Source: Candidatus Woesearchaeota archaeon (lineage in GTDB: Archaea > Nanobdellota > Nanobdellia > Woesearchaeales > GW2011-AR4). Taken from it: DNA of 43,026 nucleotides. Shown here one piece after another: positions 1 through 8,327 of this stretch (position 1 is the first letter of the stretch; each line of letters opens with the position of its first letter). Position numbers and translations under genes: made by a program. Location: the NCBI GenBank assembly GCA_019323655.1, contig JAHWGX010000063.1, positions 1 through 43,026 of the forward strand, read 5' to 3'. Below the pieces are notes generated by a model. That model was not told the origin of the DNA. It did not search any database and saw nothing but the letters and a program-made list of their open reading frames with translations.

Positions 1-21
1 AGGCTGTTTAAGGTGTTTCAT

Positions 22-402
22 ATGAAAACAAAATTTTCAAGTTCATGGGCAGGAAGCAAGCAACCAAGGAAACAAAGGAAGTACAGGCATAATGCCCCGC
101 TGCACACAAAACAAAAATTTGTTGGTTCGCACCTCTCAAAGGAGCTGCGCAAAAAATACAACAAGAGAAGCATTGGCATAAGAAAAGGTGACAGCGTTAA
201 GGTAATGAGGGGGCAATTTAGGAACAAAAAAGGGAAGGTCGAGGAAGTCAGTTTAAAGATGACCTTGGTCTATGTCAGCGGCATTGAAGTTTTAAAGAAA
301 GACGGCACCAAATCCAGATACCCGCTCCACCCGTCAAATTTAATGATTACAGAACTTAACATGGAAGATAAAATGAGGGGTAATATATTCAAAAGGAAAT
401 AA
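22..402 (+). CDS. rpl24: 50S ribosomal protein uL24 (L24)
   Basis: Large-subunit protein uL24, an early assembly protein near the exit tunnel. The protein of about 126 residues has the archaeal N-terminal extension (basic, RKQRKYRHNAPLH) followed by a KOW motif at about residues 55-82 (RKGDSVKVMRGQFRNKKGKV). I chose the ATG at 22 because AGGTG at 11-15 gives a Shine-Dalgarno with 6-nt spacing; a GTG at 13 in the same frame would add three residues. First visible gene of the superoperon; the upstream members lie outside the window. It is followed after 1 nt by eS4. Confidence 0.96.
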   Translation: MKTKFSSSWAGSKQPRKQRKYRHNAPLHTKQKFVGSHLSKELRKKYNKRSIGIRKGDSVKVMRGQFRNKKGKVEEVSLKMTLVYVSGIEVLKKDGTKSRYPLHPSNLMITELNMEDKMRGNIFKRK

Positions 403-403
403 A

Positions 404-1093
404 ATGTCAAAACACCTTAAAAGAAATTTCGCACCAAGAAACTGGAAAATTAATAAGAAAGGGATAAAGTTTATTGCTAAACCCAGTCCCGGCCCACATA
501 AAATGAGCATGTCTTTACCACTAAATGTCATTATGAGGGACATTTTAGATTATGCAAATACAAACCGAGAGGTAAGGTTTATACTGCAAAATAAAGATGT
601 CAGGGTTGATGGCTCCAGGATAAAAGACTATAGGTTTCCTGTGGGTTTATTTGATGTCTTATCATTAGATGAAGTGGATGAGCATTTTAGAGTAATTTTA
701 GACAAAAAAGGAAAATTAGACCTTATTAAAATAGGGAAAGGTGAAAGCAATCTAAAGCTGTGCAGGATAGCAGGAAAAACCATCGTTAAGGGGAAGACCC
801 AATTGAATTTGTATGATGGAAAAAATATTATTGCAGGGGAGGGAAATTATAAAGTAGGAGATTCTGTTTTGCTTGCCCTAGGCAAAAATGAGCTGAAGGA
901 AAGTATAAACCTTGGGAAAGGCGTTTTGATATACCTTATAGGTGGAAAACATACAGGCCACATCGGAAAAGTCCAGGATATAATAGGCAACAGAATCCTA
1001 TACAAAACAGAAAAAGGGGATATTGTTGAAACTTTAAAGGCGTATGCGTTTCCAGTAGGCAAAGACAAGCCATTAATAACCTTAACAAAATAA
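404..1093 (+). CDS. rps4e: 30S ribosomal protein eS4 (S4e)
   Basis: Small-subunit protein specific to Archaea and eukaryotes. 229 residues, normal length. The N-terminus HLKRNFAPRNWKI is typical; an S4-type RNA-binding domain follows at about residues 40-105 (includes DVRVDGSRIKDYRFPVGLFDV), and a C-terminal KOW-like segment at about 175-195 (GGKHTGHIGKVQDI). It lies between uL24 and uL5 as in other archaeal spc-like operons, with 1-nt gaps on both sides that suggest translational coupling. Confidence 0.97.
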   Translation: MSKHLKRNFAPRNWKINKKGIKFIAKPSPGPHKMSMSLPLNVIMRDILDYANTNREVRFILQNKDVRVDGSRIKDYRFPVGLFDVLSLDEVDEHFRVILDKKGKLDLIKIGKGESNLKLCRIAGKTIVKGKTQLNLYDGKNIIAGEGNYKVGDSVLLALGKNELKESINLGKGVLIYLIGGKHTGHIGKVQDIIGNRILYKTEKGDIVETLKAYAFPVGKDKPLITLTK

Positions 1094-1094
1094 G

Positions 1095-1604
1095 ATGAAC
1101 CTAATGAGAGAGATAAGTGTAGAAAAAGTCACCTTAAACATCGGTGCCGGAAAAGATCAGGCTAAATTAGACAAGGGAATAAAGCTGATAAAAAACATAA
1201 CGAGCTATGCTCCTGTAAAAACATTTACAAAAAAAAGGATACAGGAATGGGGGCTAAGACCAGGATTGCCAATAGGGTGCAAGCTGACTTTAAGGAAAAG
1301 AAAAGCCCTGGATTTACTGAAAAAGTTATTTGAAGCAAAGGATAACCTGCTGCAAGAATCCAACATTGACAATGAAGGTAATGTCTCTTTTGGCATAGGC
1401 GAATATATTGATATCCCCGGGGTGAAATATGACCCGGACATAGGGATTATGGGCCTTCAGGTTTGCATTACACTCAAAAGGAATGGATTCAGAATAAAGC
1501 ACAGGTCCATAAAAAGACGTTTGATCCCAAAGAAACACAGAATAAAAAAAGAAGAGGCTATTAATTTTTTAAAAAACCAGTTTAATCTGAAAATAGGCGG
1601 TTAA
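1095..1604 (+). CDS. rpl5: 50S ribosomal protein uL5 (L5)
   Basis: uL5 binds 5S rRNA and contacts the P-site tRNA. 169 residues. Recognisable features are the N-terminal strand (EISVEKVTLNIGAGKD), the central KRIQEWGLRPGLPIGCKLTLRK segment and the PDIGIMGLQVCITLKRNGFR block near residue 120-135. Start at 1095 follows the eS4 stop by 1 nt; a second in-frame ATG (MREI) at 1104 is also possible. It is part of the single polycistronic block. Confidence 0.96.
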   Translation: MNLMREISVEKVTLNIGAGKDQAKLDKGIKLIKNITSYAPVKTFTKKRIQEWGLRPGLPIGCKLTLRKRKALDLLKKLFEAKDNLLQESNIDNEGNVSFGIGEYIDIPGVKYDPDIGIMGLQVCITLKRNGFRIKHRSIKRRLIPKKHRIKKEEAINFLKNQFNLKIGG

Positions 1605-1605
1605 A

Positions 1606-1836
1606 ATGACGTACAGCAATCACAAAAAGGAATTCAAACAGCTCAAAGCTAAACCTACCAAGATGAAAAAATTCCTTAAGCATAACGTTCCTAAAAAAAG
1701 AAGCTGCGGGAGAAGCCTTAGGAAGTGCAAGAGATGCGGCAGGATAAGGGGGCATATAAGCAGTTATGGGCTTGGATTATGCAGGCAGTGCTTCAGAGAG
1801 GTCGCAACAGATCTTGGATTTAAAAAATACAGTTGA
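1606..1836 (+). CDS. rps14: 30S ribosomal protein uS14 (S14), zinc type
   Basis: Small-subunit head protein. 76 residues, longer than the roughly 50-60 residues usual in Archaea because of a basic N-terminal segment of about 25 residues. The conserved core has two zinc-binding pairs, C41-x2-C44 and C59-x2-C62, followed by FREVATDLGFKKY. An additional Cys34 precedes the zinc knuckle. It begins 1 nt after uL5 and is followed by uS8. Confidence 0.96.
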   Translation: MTYSNHKKEFKQLKAKPTKMKKFLKHNVPKKRSCGRSLRKCKRCGRIRGHISSYGLGLCRQCFREVATDLGFKKYS

Positions 1837-1843
1837 GGTTAAA

Positions 1844-2236
1844 ATGTCACTAAACGATTCATTGGCTAATGCATTATCAGTAATTTTGACGGATGAGAAA
1901 GTAGGTAAAAGCGAAAGCAGAATCAGCCCATCTTCAGAAGTCATAAAAAAAGTGCTTGATGTCATGAAAAGAAATGATTATGTCGGGGAATTTGAGGAAA
2001 TTAAAGACAGAAAAGGCAACATAATCAAGCTAAAACTTGTGGGAAATATAAACAAGTGCGGCGTAATAAAGCCCCGATACAGTGTAAAAAAAGATGAATT
2101 TGAAAGGTTTGAAGAGAGGTACCTTTTAGCAAGAGGAATGGGGATACTAATCGTATCAACACCCTCGGGCATCATGGCCCATAATGAAGCAAAGAAGAAG
2201 AATATAGGGGGAAAACTTCTGGCCTATTGCTATTGA
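1844..2236 (+). CDS. rps8: 30S ribosomal protein uS8 (S8)
   Basis: Central-domain 16S rRNA binding protein. 130 residues. The N-terminal helix DSLANALSVILTDEKVGK, the central GNINKCGVIKPRYSVKKDEFE and the C-terminal signature GILIVSTPSGIMAHNEAKKKNIGGKLLAYCY are diagnostic of the archaeal family. I chose ATG 1844: a longer frame runs back into uS14, but GAGGT at 1834-1838 is a Shine-Dalgarno for this ATG and the protein then matches the family N-terminus. uL6 follows after 2 nt. Confidence 0.97.
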   Translation: MSLNDSLANALSVILTDEKVGKSESRISPSSEVIKKVLDVMKRNDYVGEFEEIKDRKGNIIKLKLVGNINKCGVIKPRYSVKKDEFERFEERYLLARGMGILIVSTPSGIMAHNEAKKKNIGGKLLAYCY

Positions 2237-2238
2237 AA

Positions 2239-2805
2239 ATGAAAGACAAAAAAATTAAAAGCGGGGGGTTAAGCATAGAAATTAAACTTGAACCTAATTT
2301 AAATGCAGAGTTAGCCGGCAGCATATTAAGCCTAAGAGGGCCTAAAGGGGAAATAAAAAAAGAATTTCTGAATAAAAATATAGCTATGACGATTAAAGAG
2401 GGGGCTGTAACCCTTAAAGCATCCAAGCTAAACAAAATGAATAAGAAATTCATAAAGTCTTATGCTGCCCATATAAAGAATATGGTGGAAGGCGCCTCAA
2501 AGGGGCATAGGTACACTTTAAAGATATGCTCAGGCCATTTTCCAATGAATGTTTCTGTAAGCAACGGGCAGTTAATTGTAAAAAATTTTCTTGGGGAAAA
2601 AGTCCCAAGAACACTCAAATTAAAGCCTGGTGCAGAAGTCAAAGTTGAAGGGGACACCATTTTTGTGGAGAGCCCCAGCAAAGAGATTGCAGGGCAGGTA
2701 AGCGCTGACATTGAGAAGCTTACAATAAGGACGGGATACGACGGAAGGGTCTTTCAGGACGGTATTTGGATATCTTCAAAAAACGGGGAAGAATACAAGC
2801 AGTAA
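2239..2805 (+). CDS. rpl6: 50S ribosomal protein uL6 (L6)
   Basis: Large-subunit protein near the sarcin-ricin loop and factor-binding site. 188 residues with two related domains: residues about 1-80 (SIEIKLEPNLNAELAGSILSLRGPKGEIKKEF) and about 85-185 (VSNGQLIVKNFLGEKVPRTL, then TIRTGYDGRVFQDGIWI). The ATG at 2239 sits 2 nt after the uS8 stop; an upstream TTG at 2227 would overlap uS8 and is less likely. eL32 starts 1 nt after its stop. Confidence 0.96.
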   Translation: MKDKKIKSGGLSIEIKLEPNLNAELAGSILSLRGPKGEIKKEFLNKNIAMTIKEGAVTLKASKLNKMNKKFIKSYAAHIKNMVEGASKGHRYTLKICSGHFPMNVSVSNGQLIVKNFLGEKVPRTLKLKPGAEVKVEGDTIFVESPSKEIAGQVSADIEKLTIRTGYDGRVFQDGIWISSKNGEEYKQ

Positions 2806-2806
2806 A

Positions 2807-3388
2807 ATGGGCTCAATAAAAGAACTTTTGGAATTAAGAAAGCAAATTAAAGCTAAAAAACCTAATTTTATCAGGCAGGATACCAATAAAAAGAAAAGGC
2901 TAAAAAAAAAATGGAGAAAGCCAAAGGGGTTGCATTCAAAGCTCGGGGCAAAGCTAAAGGGGAGGCCTAAACATGTGTCTAAGGGCTACAGAAGCCCGAA
3001 AAAAGCAAGGAATCTGCATAAAAGCGGGCTGCAGCAATGCATCGTTAATTCAGCAGGAGGCTTGGAGCAGCTGGATGCAAAAAAGAATTGCGTGGTTATT
3101 TCATCTTCTGTTGGAGACAGGAAGAGGATTATAATACTAAAGAAAGCGAAAGAAGAAGGCTTTAATGTGGTAAATATCAAAAATGTTGATGATTATATAA
3201 AAAAGGCAGAAGAGAAAATCCAACTAAGGAAAAAATCAAAGGAAGAAGAAAAAGGAAAGGCAAAGGAAACCAAAGCGGTAGAGAAAAAAGAAGTAGAAGA
3301 AGAATTAACAAAAAAAGTAGAAGAAGAATCAAAGAAGGAGACTGAAAAGAAGGAAAAAGACAAAATTTTGACTAAAAGGTCCAGATAA
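2807..3388 (+). CDS. rpl32e: 50S ribosomal protein eL32 (L32e) with charged tail
   Basis: Archaeal/eukaryotic large-subunit protein. The core (residues about 1-135) has the typical N-terminus KELLELRKQIKAKKPNFIRQD and the KLKGRPKHVSKGYRSPKKAR block. After the conserved core, residues about 136-193 form a Lys/Glu-rich, low-complexity, probably helical or disordered extension (repeated KKxEEE patterns) not needed for the fold. Similar tails occur on eL14 (C-terminus) and uS5 (N-terminus) in this window. Confidence 0.95.
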   Translation: MGSIKELLELRKQIKAKKPNFIRQDTNKKKRLKKKWRKPKGLHSKLGAKLKGRPKHVSKGYRSPKKARNLHKSGLQQCIVNSAGGLEQLDAKKNCVVISSSVGDRKRIIILKKAKEEGFNVVNIKNVDDYIKKAEEKIQLRKKSKEEEKGKAKETKAVEKKEVEEELTKKVEEESKKETEKKEKDKILTKRSR

Positions 3389-3389
3389 A

Positions 3390-3836
3390 ATGAAACTCAC
3401 AATACAAAAAAGGCTTGCTGCACAGATTTTGAAATCTTCAGAGAATGCTATCTGGTTAGACCCAAATAGGCTTGAGGAGATAAAAGAAGCAATAACGAAA
3501 GCTGATATAAAATCCCTGATAAAAGACGATGCCATTAAAGCCAGAAGAAAAAGAGGAATTTCGCGGTACAGAGCAAGAAAAAGAAAAAAACAAAAGGGGA
3601 AGGGCAGGAGAAGAGGCCGGGGGTCTGTCAAAGGAGGCAAGCAGGCAAGGCTAAGGGAAAAAACACGGTGGATTAACCGCAGCAGGCTACAAAGAGCATT
3701 CCTCCAAAATTTAAGGGATAAAGGCATTATAAATAAGTCCTCCTACAGAATGCTCTATAGGAAGAGCAAGGGAGGAATTTTCAGAAGCGTAAGGCACATT
3801 AAAATTTATATGAAAGAGCATGGAATTGGAAAATGA
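3390..3836 (+). CDS. rpl19e: 50S ribosomal protein eL19 (L19e)
   Basis: Archaeal/eukaryotic large-subunit protein. 148 residues, normal length. The signature N-terminus TIQKRLAAQILKSSENAIWLDP is followed by the very basic linker RARKRKKQKGKGRRRGRGSVKGG (about residues 60-85) and the C-terminal helix with RDKGIINKSSYRMLYRKSKGG. The stop overlaps the start of uL18 by 4 nt (ATGA), a sign of translational coupling. Confidence 0.96.
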   Translation: MKLTIQKRLAAQILKSSENAIWLDPNRLEEIKEAITKADIKSLIKDDAIKARRKRGISRYRARKRKKQKGKGRRRGRGSVKGGKQARLREKTRWINRSRLQRAFLQNLRDKGIINKSSYRMLYRKSKGGIFRSVRHIKIYMKEHGIGK

Positions 3837-4420
3837 AAAAAAGCAGCATTTATACAGTGCAGTTTAGGAGGAAAAGGGAAAGCCTGACAAATTACAGAAA
3901 AAGGCTGAAGACTTTATCGTCAAATAAGCCCAGGCTTGTTGTAAGAAAATCATTAAAAAACATACAAGCTGCAATAGTGATATATGATAAAAAGGGGGAT
4001 ATTGTCAAGGCAGCATCACATTCTTCTAACTTAAAAAAGTTTGGCTGGACTTATGGCACAGGAAATCTGCCGGCTGCTTATTTAGTAGGATTTTTACTTG
4101 GAAAAAAGGCAAAAAATGCAAAATTGGATGACGCTGTACTGGATATAGGCCTGAATAAATCAATAAAAGGCTCAAGAATCTATGCTGTTTTAGCCGGAGC
4201 TTTGGACGCTGGCTTAAACGTTCCCCACAGCGATGAGATTTTGCCCAACAAAGAAAGGCTTACTGGAAAGCACATAATGGATTATGCAAAGGTATTAGAA
4301 AAAAATTCAGATTTGTTTAAAAGGCAATTTGGCGCCTGCTTAAAGAATAAAAGCAATCTCTCTGACATACTAAAAAAATTTGAAGAAGCAAAAGGCAATA
4401 TAGCTAAGACTACAAAGTAA
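3833..4420 (+). CDS. rpl18: 50S ribosomal protein uL18 (L18)
   Basis: 5S rRNA-binding protein. 195 residues; the archaeal form is longer than the bacterial one. Family features include YTVQFRRKRESLTNYRKRLKTL at the N-terminus, KPRLVVRKSLKNIQAAIV near residue 35-55, and the LDIGLNKSIKGSRIYAVLAGALDAGLNVPHS segment at about 100-132. It overlaps eL19 by 4 nt and is followed by uS5 after 1 nt. Confidence 0.97.
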   Translation: MKKSSIYTVQFRRKRESLTNYRKRLKTLSSNKPRLVVRKSLKNIQAAIVIYDKKGDIVKAASHSSNLKKFGWTYGTGNLPAAYLVGFLLGKKAKNAKLDDAVLDIGLNKSIKGSRIYAVLAGALDAGLNVPHSDEILPNKERLTGKHIMDYAKVLEKNSDLFKRQFGACLKNKSNLSDILKKFEEAKGNIAKTTK

Positions 4421-4421
4421 A

Positions 4422-5210
4422 ATGGAAAAGAAAAAGATGGAAGAAGAGGAAATTTTAGAGACTAAAGGTAAAAAGGATGATGATGAACGTACTAGTACAA
4501 AGAGTGCCAGTTTTGAAAAAGAAACCTGGAAGCCCAAGACATCTTTGGGCATTAAAGTAAAATCCGGGGAAATTGACAACATAGACTATATACTGAACAA
4601 CAGGCTAAAAATTTTAGAGCCTGAAATTGTAGATATATTAATGCCTAATTTGACTACAGACCTGCTGCTTGTAGGGCAGTCAAAAGGAAAGTTTGGCGGT
4701 GGCCAAAGGAGAGTTTTCAGGCAAACACAAAAAAAAACCCAGGAAGGAAACAAGCCTAAATTCGGGACTTTTGCAATAGTTGGAAATGAAGAAGGTTATG
4801 TGGGCATTGGCTATGGAAAAAGCAAAGAGACTGTTCCGGCAAGGGAAAAAGCCAATAGGAATGCCAAACAGAACATTATAAGGATATTAAGAGGGTGCGG
4901 AAGCTGGAAATGCGGGTGCAACAACCCACATAGTGTTCCTTTTGCTGTTGAAGGAAAATGTGGTTCAGTGAAGATCAGATTGATACCTGCGCCAAGGGGG
5001 ACAGGCTTATGCATAGGGGAAGAATGCGGCAAGATCCTAAAGATTGCAGGGATAAAAGACGTGTGGAGCAAAACATTCGGGCAAACTAAAACAAAGGTCA
5101 ATTTGGTTTATGCCTGCTTTGATGCTTTGAAAAAGCTTATGGAGATAAGGCTGCAAAAAGAAGCTGCTGGGAGGCTTGGTGTTTTGGAGGGACAGGCAGA
5201 CAAGCAATAA
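4422..5210 (+). CDS. rps5: 30S ribosomal protein uS5 (S5) with acidic/basic N-terminal extension
   Basis: Small-subunit protein lining the mRNA entry tunnel. 262 residues. The first about 45 residues are a charged, low-complexity extension rich in Glu and Lys. The S5 double-stranded-RNA-binding-like domain spans about residues 90-160 (KFGGGQRRVFRQTQKK, then GNEEGYVGIGYGKSKETVPAREKA) and the C-terminal domain follows (SVKIRLIPAPRGTGLCIGEECGKILKIAGIKDVWSKTFGQTKT). A CGSWKCGC insert typical of archaeal uS5 is visible near residue 162-170. Confidence 0.96.
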   Translation: MEKKKMEEEEILETKGKKDDDERTSTKSASFEKETWKPKTSLGIKVKSGEIDNIDYILNNRLKILEPEIVDILMPNLTTDLLLVGQSKGKFGGGQRRVFRQTQKKTQEGNKPKFGTFAIVGNEEGYVGIGYGKSKETVPAREKANRNAKQNIIRILRGCGSWKCGCNNPHSVPFAVEGKCGSVKIRLIPAPRGTGLCIGEECGKILKIAGIKDVWSKTFGQTKTKVNLVYACFDALKKLMEIRLQKEAAGRLGVLEGQADKQ

Positions 5211-5211
5211 A

Positions 5212-5655
5212 ATGGAAAAGGAAAAAAATCAAAAACTGGCTATCATAAGGGTCAGAGGGCTCACCGGGGTAAAGATTGGTATTGACCAGACTCTTAAGAA
5301 GCTGAAACTGTATAAAAAAAATTATTGTGTTGTTGTTCCAAAGAACCAAAGCTATTTAGGAATGATAAGAAAAGCCAAAGACTATGTCACATGGGGGGAA
5401 ATAGACGAAAAGACTTACAATGCCTTAACAGGAAAAAGAGGGGAAGAGTACACTGCAAAAGTATCTGACAAAAAAGGAAAAATAAATTACGGCAAGTTTA
5501 TAGATATTGGCGGGAAAAAAATAAAGAACTTTTTTAGGTTAAACAGCCCGAAAAAAGGCTATGGAAGGAAGGGCGTAAAGGCTTCGTTTACTGAGGGCGG
5601 AGCCTTGGGGTACAGAGGAGAAAAGATAAATGATATTTTGTCAAGGATGATTTAA
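5212..5655 (+). CDS. rpl30: 50S ribosomal protein uL30 (L30), archaeal long form
   Basis: Large-subunit protein. 147 residues, the length of the archaeal form. The N-terminal AIIRVRGLTGVKIGIDQTLKKL and KKNYCVVVPKNQSYLGMIRKAKDYVTWGEID are typical, and the C-terminal FFRLNSPKKGYGRKGVKASFTEGGALGYRG is the archaeal extension. I chose ATG 5212, 1 nt after the uS5 stop; a longer frame from 5176 only overlaps uS5. Its stop abuts the uL15 start with no gap. Confidence 0.96.
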   Translation: MEKEKNQKLAIIRVRGLTGVKIGIDQTLKKLKLYKKNYCVVVPKNQSYLGMIRKAKDYVTWGEIDEKTYNALTGKRGEEYTAKVSDKKGKINYGKFIDIGGKKIKNFFRLNSPKKGYGRKGVKASFTEGGALGYRGEKINDILSRMI

Positions 5656-6093
5656 ATGACTGTAAACAAAAGGAAAAAGTCCGCAAGGTACAGGGGAAGC
5701 AAAACCCACGGCAAGGGCTCCAAGAAAAAGCGCAGAGGCAGCGGCAACAGGGGAGGCAAGGGAAGGGGAGGCAGCGGCAAAAGGGCAGACAGCAAAAAGC
5801 CTTCTTTATGGAGAAAAAGATACTTCGGTAAGCACGGGTTCACAAGCAGAGACAAAGGGAGTGTTAAAGCAGTAAGCATAAAATATCTAGACGAGAACAC
5901 TATGGAGTTGATTTCCCAAAAGCTGATGGATAAAGATGGAGAAATTTTTTCTGTTGACTTAAAAAAGCTAGGTTTTAACAAACTTTTAAGCGATGGGAAA
6001 GCTGTAAATAAATACAGGGTAGAAGTTCCCTATGCTTCCAAAAAAGCGATTGAAAAAATAAAAAGCAAGGGGGGAGATGTTATTTTAAAATAA
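5656..6093 (+). CDS. rpl15: 50S ribosomal protein uL15 (L15)
   Basis: Large-subunit assembly protein. 145 residues. The glycine- and arginine-rich N-terminal half (RGSKTHGKGSKKKRRGSGNRGGKGRGG) wraps rRNA; the C-terminal half carries YRVEVPYASKKAIEKIKSKGGDV, the usual uL15 end. The start ATG directly follows the uL30 stop. It is the last ribosomal gene before secY; the next start is 61 nt away and has its own TATA box. Confidence 0.96.
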   Translation: MTVNKRKKSARYRGSKTHGKGSKKKRRGSGNRGGKGRGGSGKRADSKKPSLWRKRYFGKHGFTSRDKGSVKAVSIKYLDENTMELISQKLMDKDGEIFSVDLKKLGFNKLLSDGKAVNKYRVEVPYASKKAIEKIKSKGGDVILK

Positions 6094-6112
6094 GGGATAA
6101 AGCTAGATAGAT

Positions 6113-6122
6113 TTTTATAAAA
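6113..6122 (+). promoter_or_regulatory. TATA box upstream of secY
   Basis: TTTTATAAAA in the 61-nt gap between uL15 and secY, 33 nt upstream of the secY ATG. It would start a transcript around 6145 with a very short leader. Every other gap in the block upstream is 0-7 nt, so secY and DUF106 may be transcribed both from the ribosomal operon and from this promoter. Inference from sequence only. Confidence 0.5.
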
Positions 6123-6154
6123 AAGTTATAAAGATACAATTTCAGCCTAATAAA

Positions 6155-7570
6155 ATGTCAATCTGGAAAACAATTTTGAATAACCTGCCGGAAGTTGAAG
6201 GCCCGTCCCAGAAATTTTTAGCATTTAAGGAAAAATTAAAGTGGACATTGGTTGTTTTGGTTATTTTCTATATCCTTGGTGTGATGCCCTTATTTGGCCT
6301 GGGGCAGAATCAGCTTGAAAGGTTTGAATTTTTTTCTGTTATTTTAGGTGCAGAATTCGGAAGCCTGATAAGCTTAGGCATAGGGCCTATAGTAACTGCT
6401 TCTATTGTCCTGCAGCTGCTTAACGGCTCTGGGATTTTAAAAATGGACCTTACAAGCCCTGAGGGGAAAAAAACTTTCCAGGGAATACAGAAATTACTGG
6501 CAATATTTTTTATAATATTTGAGGCAGCAATCTATGTTTTGATGGGTGGTTTGGCTCCTCCAACCGAACTTGTAGGTACTGCGCTTTATTCACAATTGCA
6601 GCTAATACTTATATTCCAGCTTTTTTTAGGGGGCATCATGATTTTGTTCATGGATGAGGTTGTAAGCAAGTGGGGTTTCGGCTCTGGTGTAGGGTTGTTC
6701 ATAGCTGCTGGTGTCAGCAAAGGCATTTTTGTGCAAGCCTTAAACTGGCTTCCAGGCCCTTCAGGTATTGCTGGTGTAACCTACTCCTCTGGTGCAATTC
6801 CGGCATTATTCCAAAGTCTGACTGCGGGAGACCCTCTTACTGCGGGGATTAAGTTTGCCGCTTTGCTTTTTACAGTTATAGTTTTTGTCATGGTGGTTTA
6901 CACTCAGGCAATGAAAGTAGAGATACCTTTATCATTCGGAATGGTACGAGGCCATGGTGTAAGATGGCCCCTATCCTTTTTTTATACAAGCAATATACCT
7001 GTGATATTGGTTTCTGCTCTTATTGCAAATTTCCAGCTTCTGGGAAGCTTTCTTGATAATAGGGGCATTCCTTTGTTGGGGTCATTCAGCAGCACAGGCC
7101 AGCCTATCAGCGGGTTTATTTTTTGGGTAAGGCCCGTAAACATTGTAGAAATGATTATTGAACAAAAAAGCTTGCTTGTGGGCGCCACTCCTTATTTGCA
7201 AGCCCTTTTTTACATATTATTCCTTATGGTAGGAGCAATGATATTCAGCATTTTTTGGGTGCAAACATCCGGAATGGATGCCAGGAGCCAAGCAAAACAG
7301 ATAATGTCATCTGGATTGCAAATCCCTGGTTTCAGGAGGGATGAGAGGGTTCTTGAAAGGCTACTTAACAGATACATATGGCCACTTACCATAATGGGCG
7401 GCCTGGCAATAGGTTTCCTTGCTGGTTTTGCCGATATAACCGGGACATTAAGCAGCGGCACTGGAATTTTACTGGCAGTTATGATTGTGTACAGGCTTTA
7501 TGAAGAGATTTCAAGACAGCATATGATGGACATGAACCCTATGATGAGGAGATTCATGGGAGGCAGCTAA
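6155..7570 (+). CDS. secY: Protein translocase subunit SecY
   Basis: Channel-forming subunit of the Sec translocon in the cytoplasmic membrane (Sec61-alpha homologue). 471 residues with about ten hydrophobic segments. The N-terminal helix NLPEVEGPSQKFLAFKEKLKWTLVVLVIF is the archaeal type; the plug region follows (LGQNQLERFEFFSVILGAEFGSLISLGIGPIV), and the last cytoplasmic loop ends MMRRFMGGS. It follows uL15 as in most archaea, and its stop abuts the DUF106 insertase gene, so the two membrane-insertion components are probably co-translated. Confidence 0.97.
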   Translation: MSIWKTILNNLPEVEGPSQKFLAFKEKLKWTLVVLVIFYILGVMPLFGLGQNQLERFEFFSVILGAEFGSLISLGIGPIVTASIVLQLLNGSGILKMDLTSPEGKKTFQGIQKLLAIFFIIFEAAIYVLMGGLAPPTELVGTALYSQLQLILIFQLFLGGIMILFMDEVVSKWGFGSGVGLFIAAGVSKGIFVQALNWLPGPSGIAGVTYSSGAIPALFQSLTAGDPLTAGIKFAALLFTVIVFVMVVYTQAMKVEIPLSFGMVRGHGVRWPLSFFYTSNIPVILVSALIANFQLLGSFLDNRGIPLLGSFSSTGQPISGFIFWVRPVNIVEMIIEQKSLLVGATPYLQALFYILFLMVGAMIFSIFWVQTSGMDARSQAKQIMSSGLQIPGFRRDERVLERLLNRYIWPLTIMGGLAIGFLAGFADITGTLSSGTGILLAVMIVYRLYEEISRQHMMDMNPMMRRFMGGS

Positions 7571-8320
7571 ATGGTTTTTGAAAATTTGCTAAACCCTATT
7601 TTTTTGCCTTTGCTTAATCTGCCCACTCTCTGGGCTATAGTCCTTCTTTCTTTTTTGATATCCTTAATCGTAACTTTGCTTTATAAGTACACTACTGACC
7701 AAAACCTAATGAAACAGCTAAAGGGGGAGATGAAAGAATTCCAGAAGGAAATCAAGGAGTTAAGGAAAGATCCTGAAAAGGCTATGCAGGTGCAAAAAAA
7801 AGCTATGCAGACAAATATGAAGTACATGACTCATTCCATGAGAAGCACTTTGTACACTTTTATTCCGATAATTATTATTTTCAGCTGGATGAACGCACAT
7901 CTTGCTTACGAGCCTATACTGCCGGGACAGGATTTCACAACAACAGCCCTTTTTGAGGAAAATACCCAGGGCACAATAGAGCTAAGCGTTCCTGAGGGGA
8001 TCACAATCAATGGAGATGCAAAAAAAGATATAGATGACAGCATGGTCAAGTGGATTTTGAGAGGAGAGGAAGGGGAGTATCTTCTTGAGTATCTCTTTGA
8101 CGGGGCAAAGTACAGCAAGGAAGTTTTGATTACTGAAAAAAATATGTACAAGGAGCCTGTAAAAAAAATAAAAGGGAGCAGTATAAAATCAATAGAAATT
8201 GCGCATAACCCTAAAAAACTTCTTAACTTGGTTTGGTGGAAACCGGGATGGCTGGGGACTTATATAATCTTTTCAATAATTTTCAGCATGGTTATAAGAA
8301 AGATAATTAAGGTTTACTGA
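7571..8320 (+). CDS. DUF106/EMC3-type membrane protein insertase (archaeal YidC-like, Ylp1)
   Basis: 249 residues. TM1 is at about 18-38, followed by a charged coiled-coil (about 44-80, KQLKGEMKEFQKEIKELRKDPEKAMQ) expected in the cytoplasm, TM2 at about 94-112 (TLYTFIPIIIIFSWMNAHL), an outer domain of about 110 residues, and TM3 at about 226-246. This is the architecture of the YidC/Oxa1/EMC3 superfamily, which inserts membrane proteins alongside the translocon. The secY neighbour is the usual archaeal context. In most archaea an adenylate kinase gene lies between the two; here they abut. Confidence 0.9.
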   Translation: MVFENLLNPIFLPLLNLPTLWAIVLLSFLISLIVTLLYKYTTDQNLMKQLKGEMKEFQKEIKELRKDPEKAMQVQKKAMQTNMKYMTHSMRSTLYTFIPIIIIFSWMNAHLAYEPILPGQDFTTTALFEENTQGTIELSVPEGITINGDAKKDIDDSMVKWILRGEEGEYLLEYLFDGAKYSKEVLITEKNMYKEPVKKIKGSSIKSIEIAHNPKKLLNLVWWKPGWLGTYIIFSIIFSMVIRKIIKVY

Positions 8321-8327
8321 GGAATCA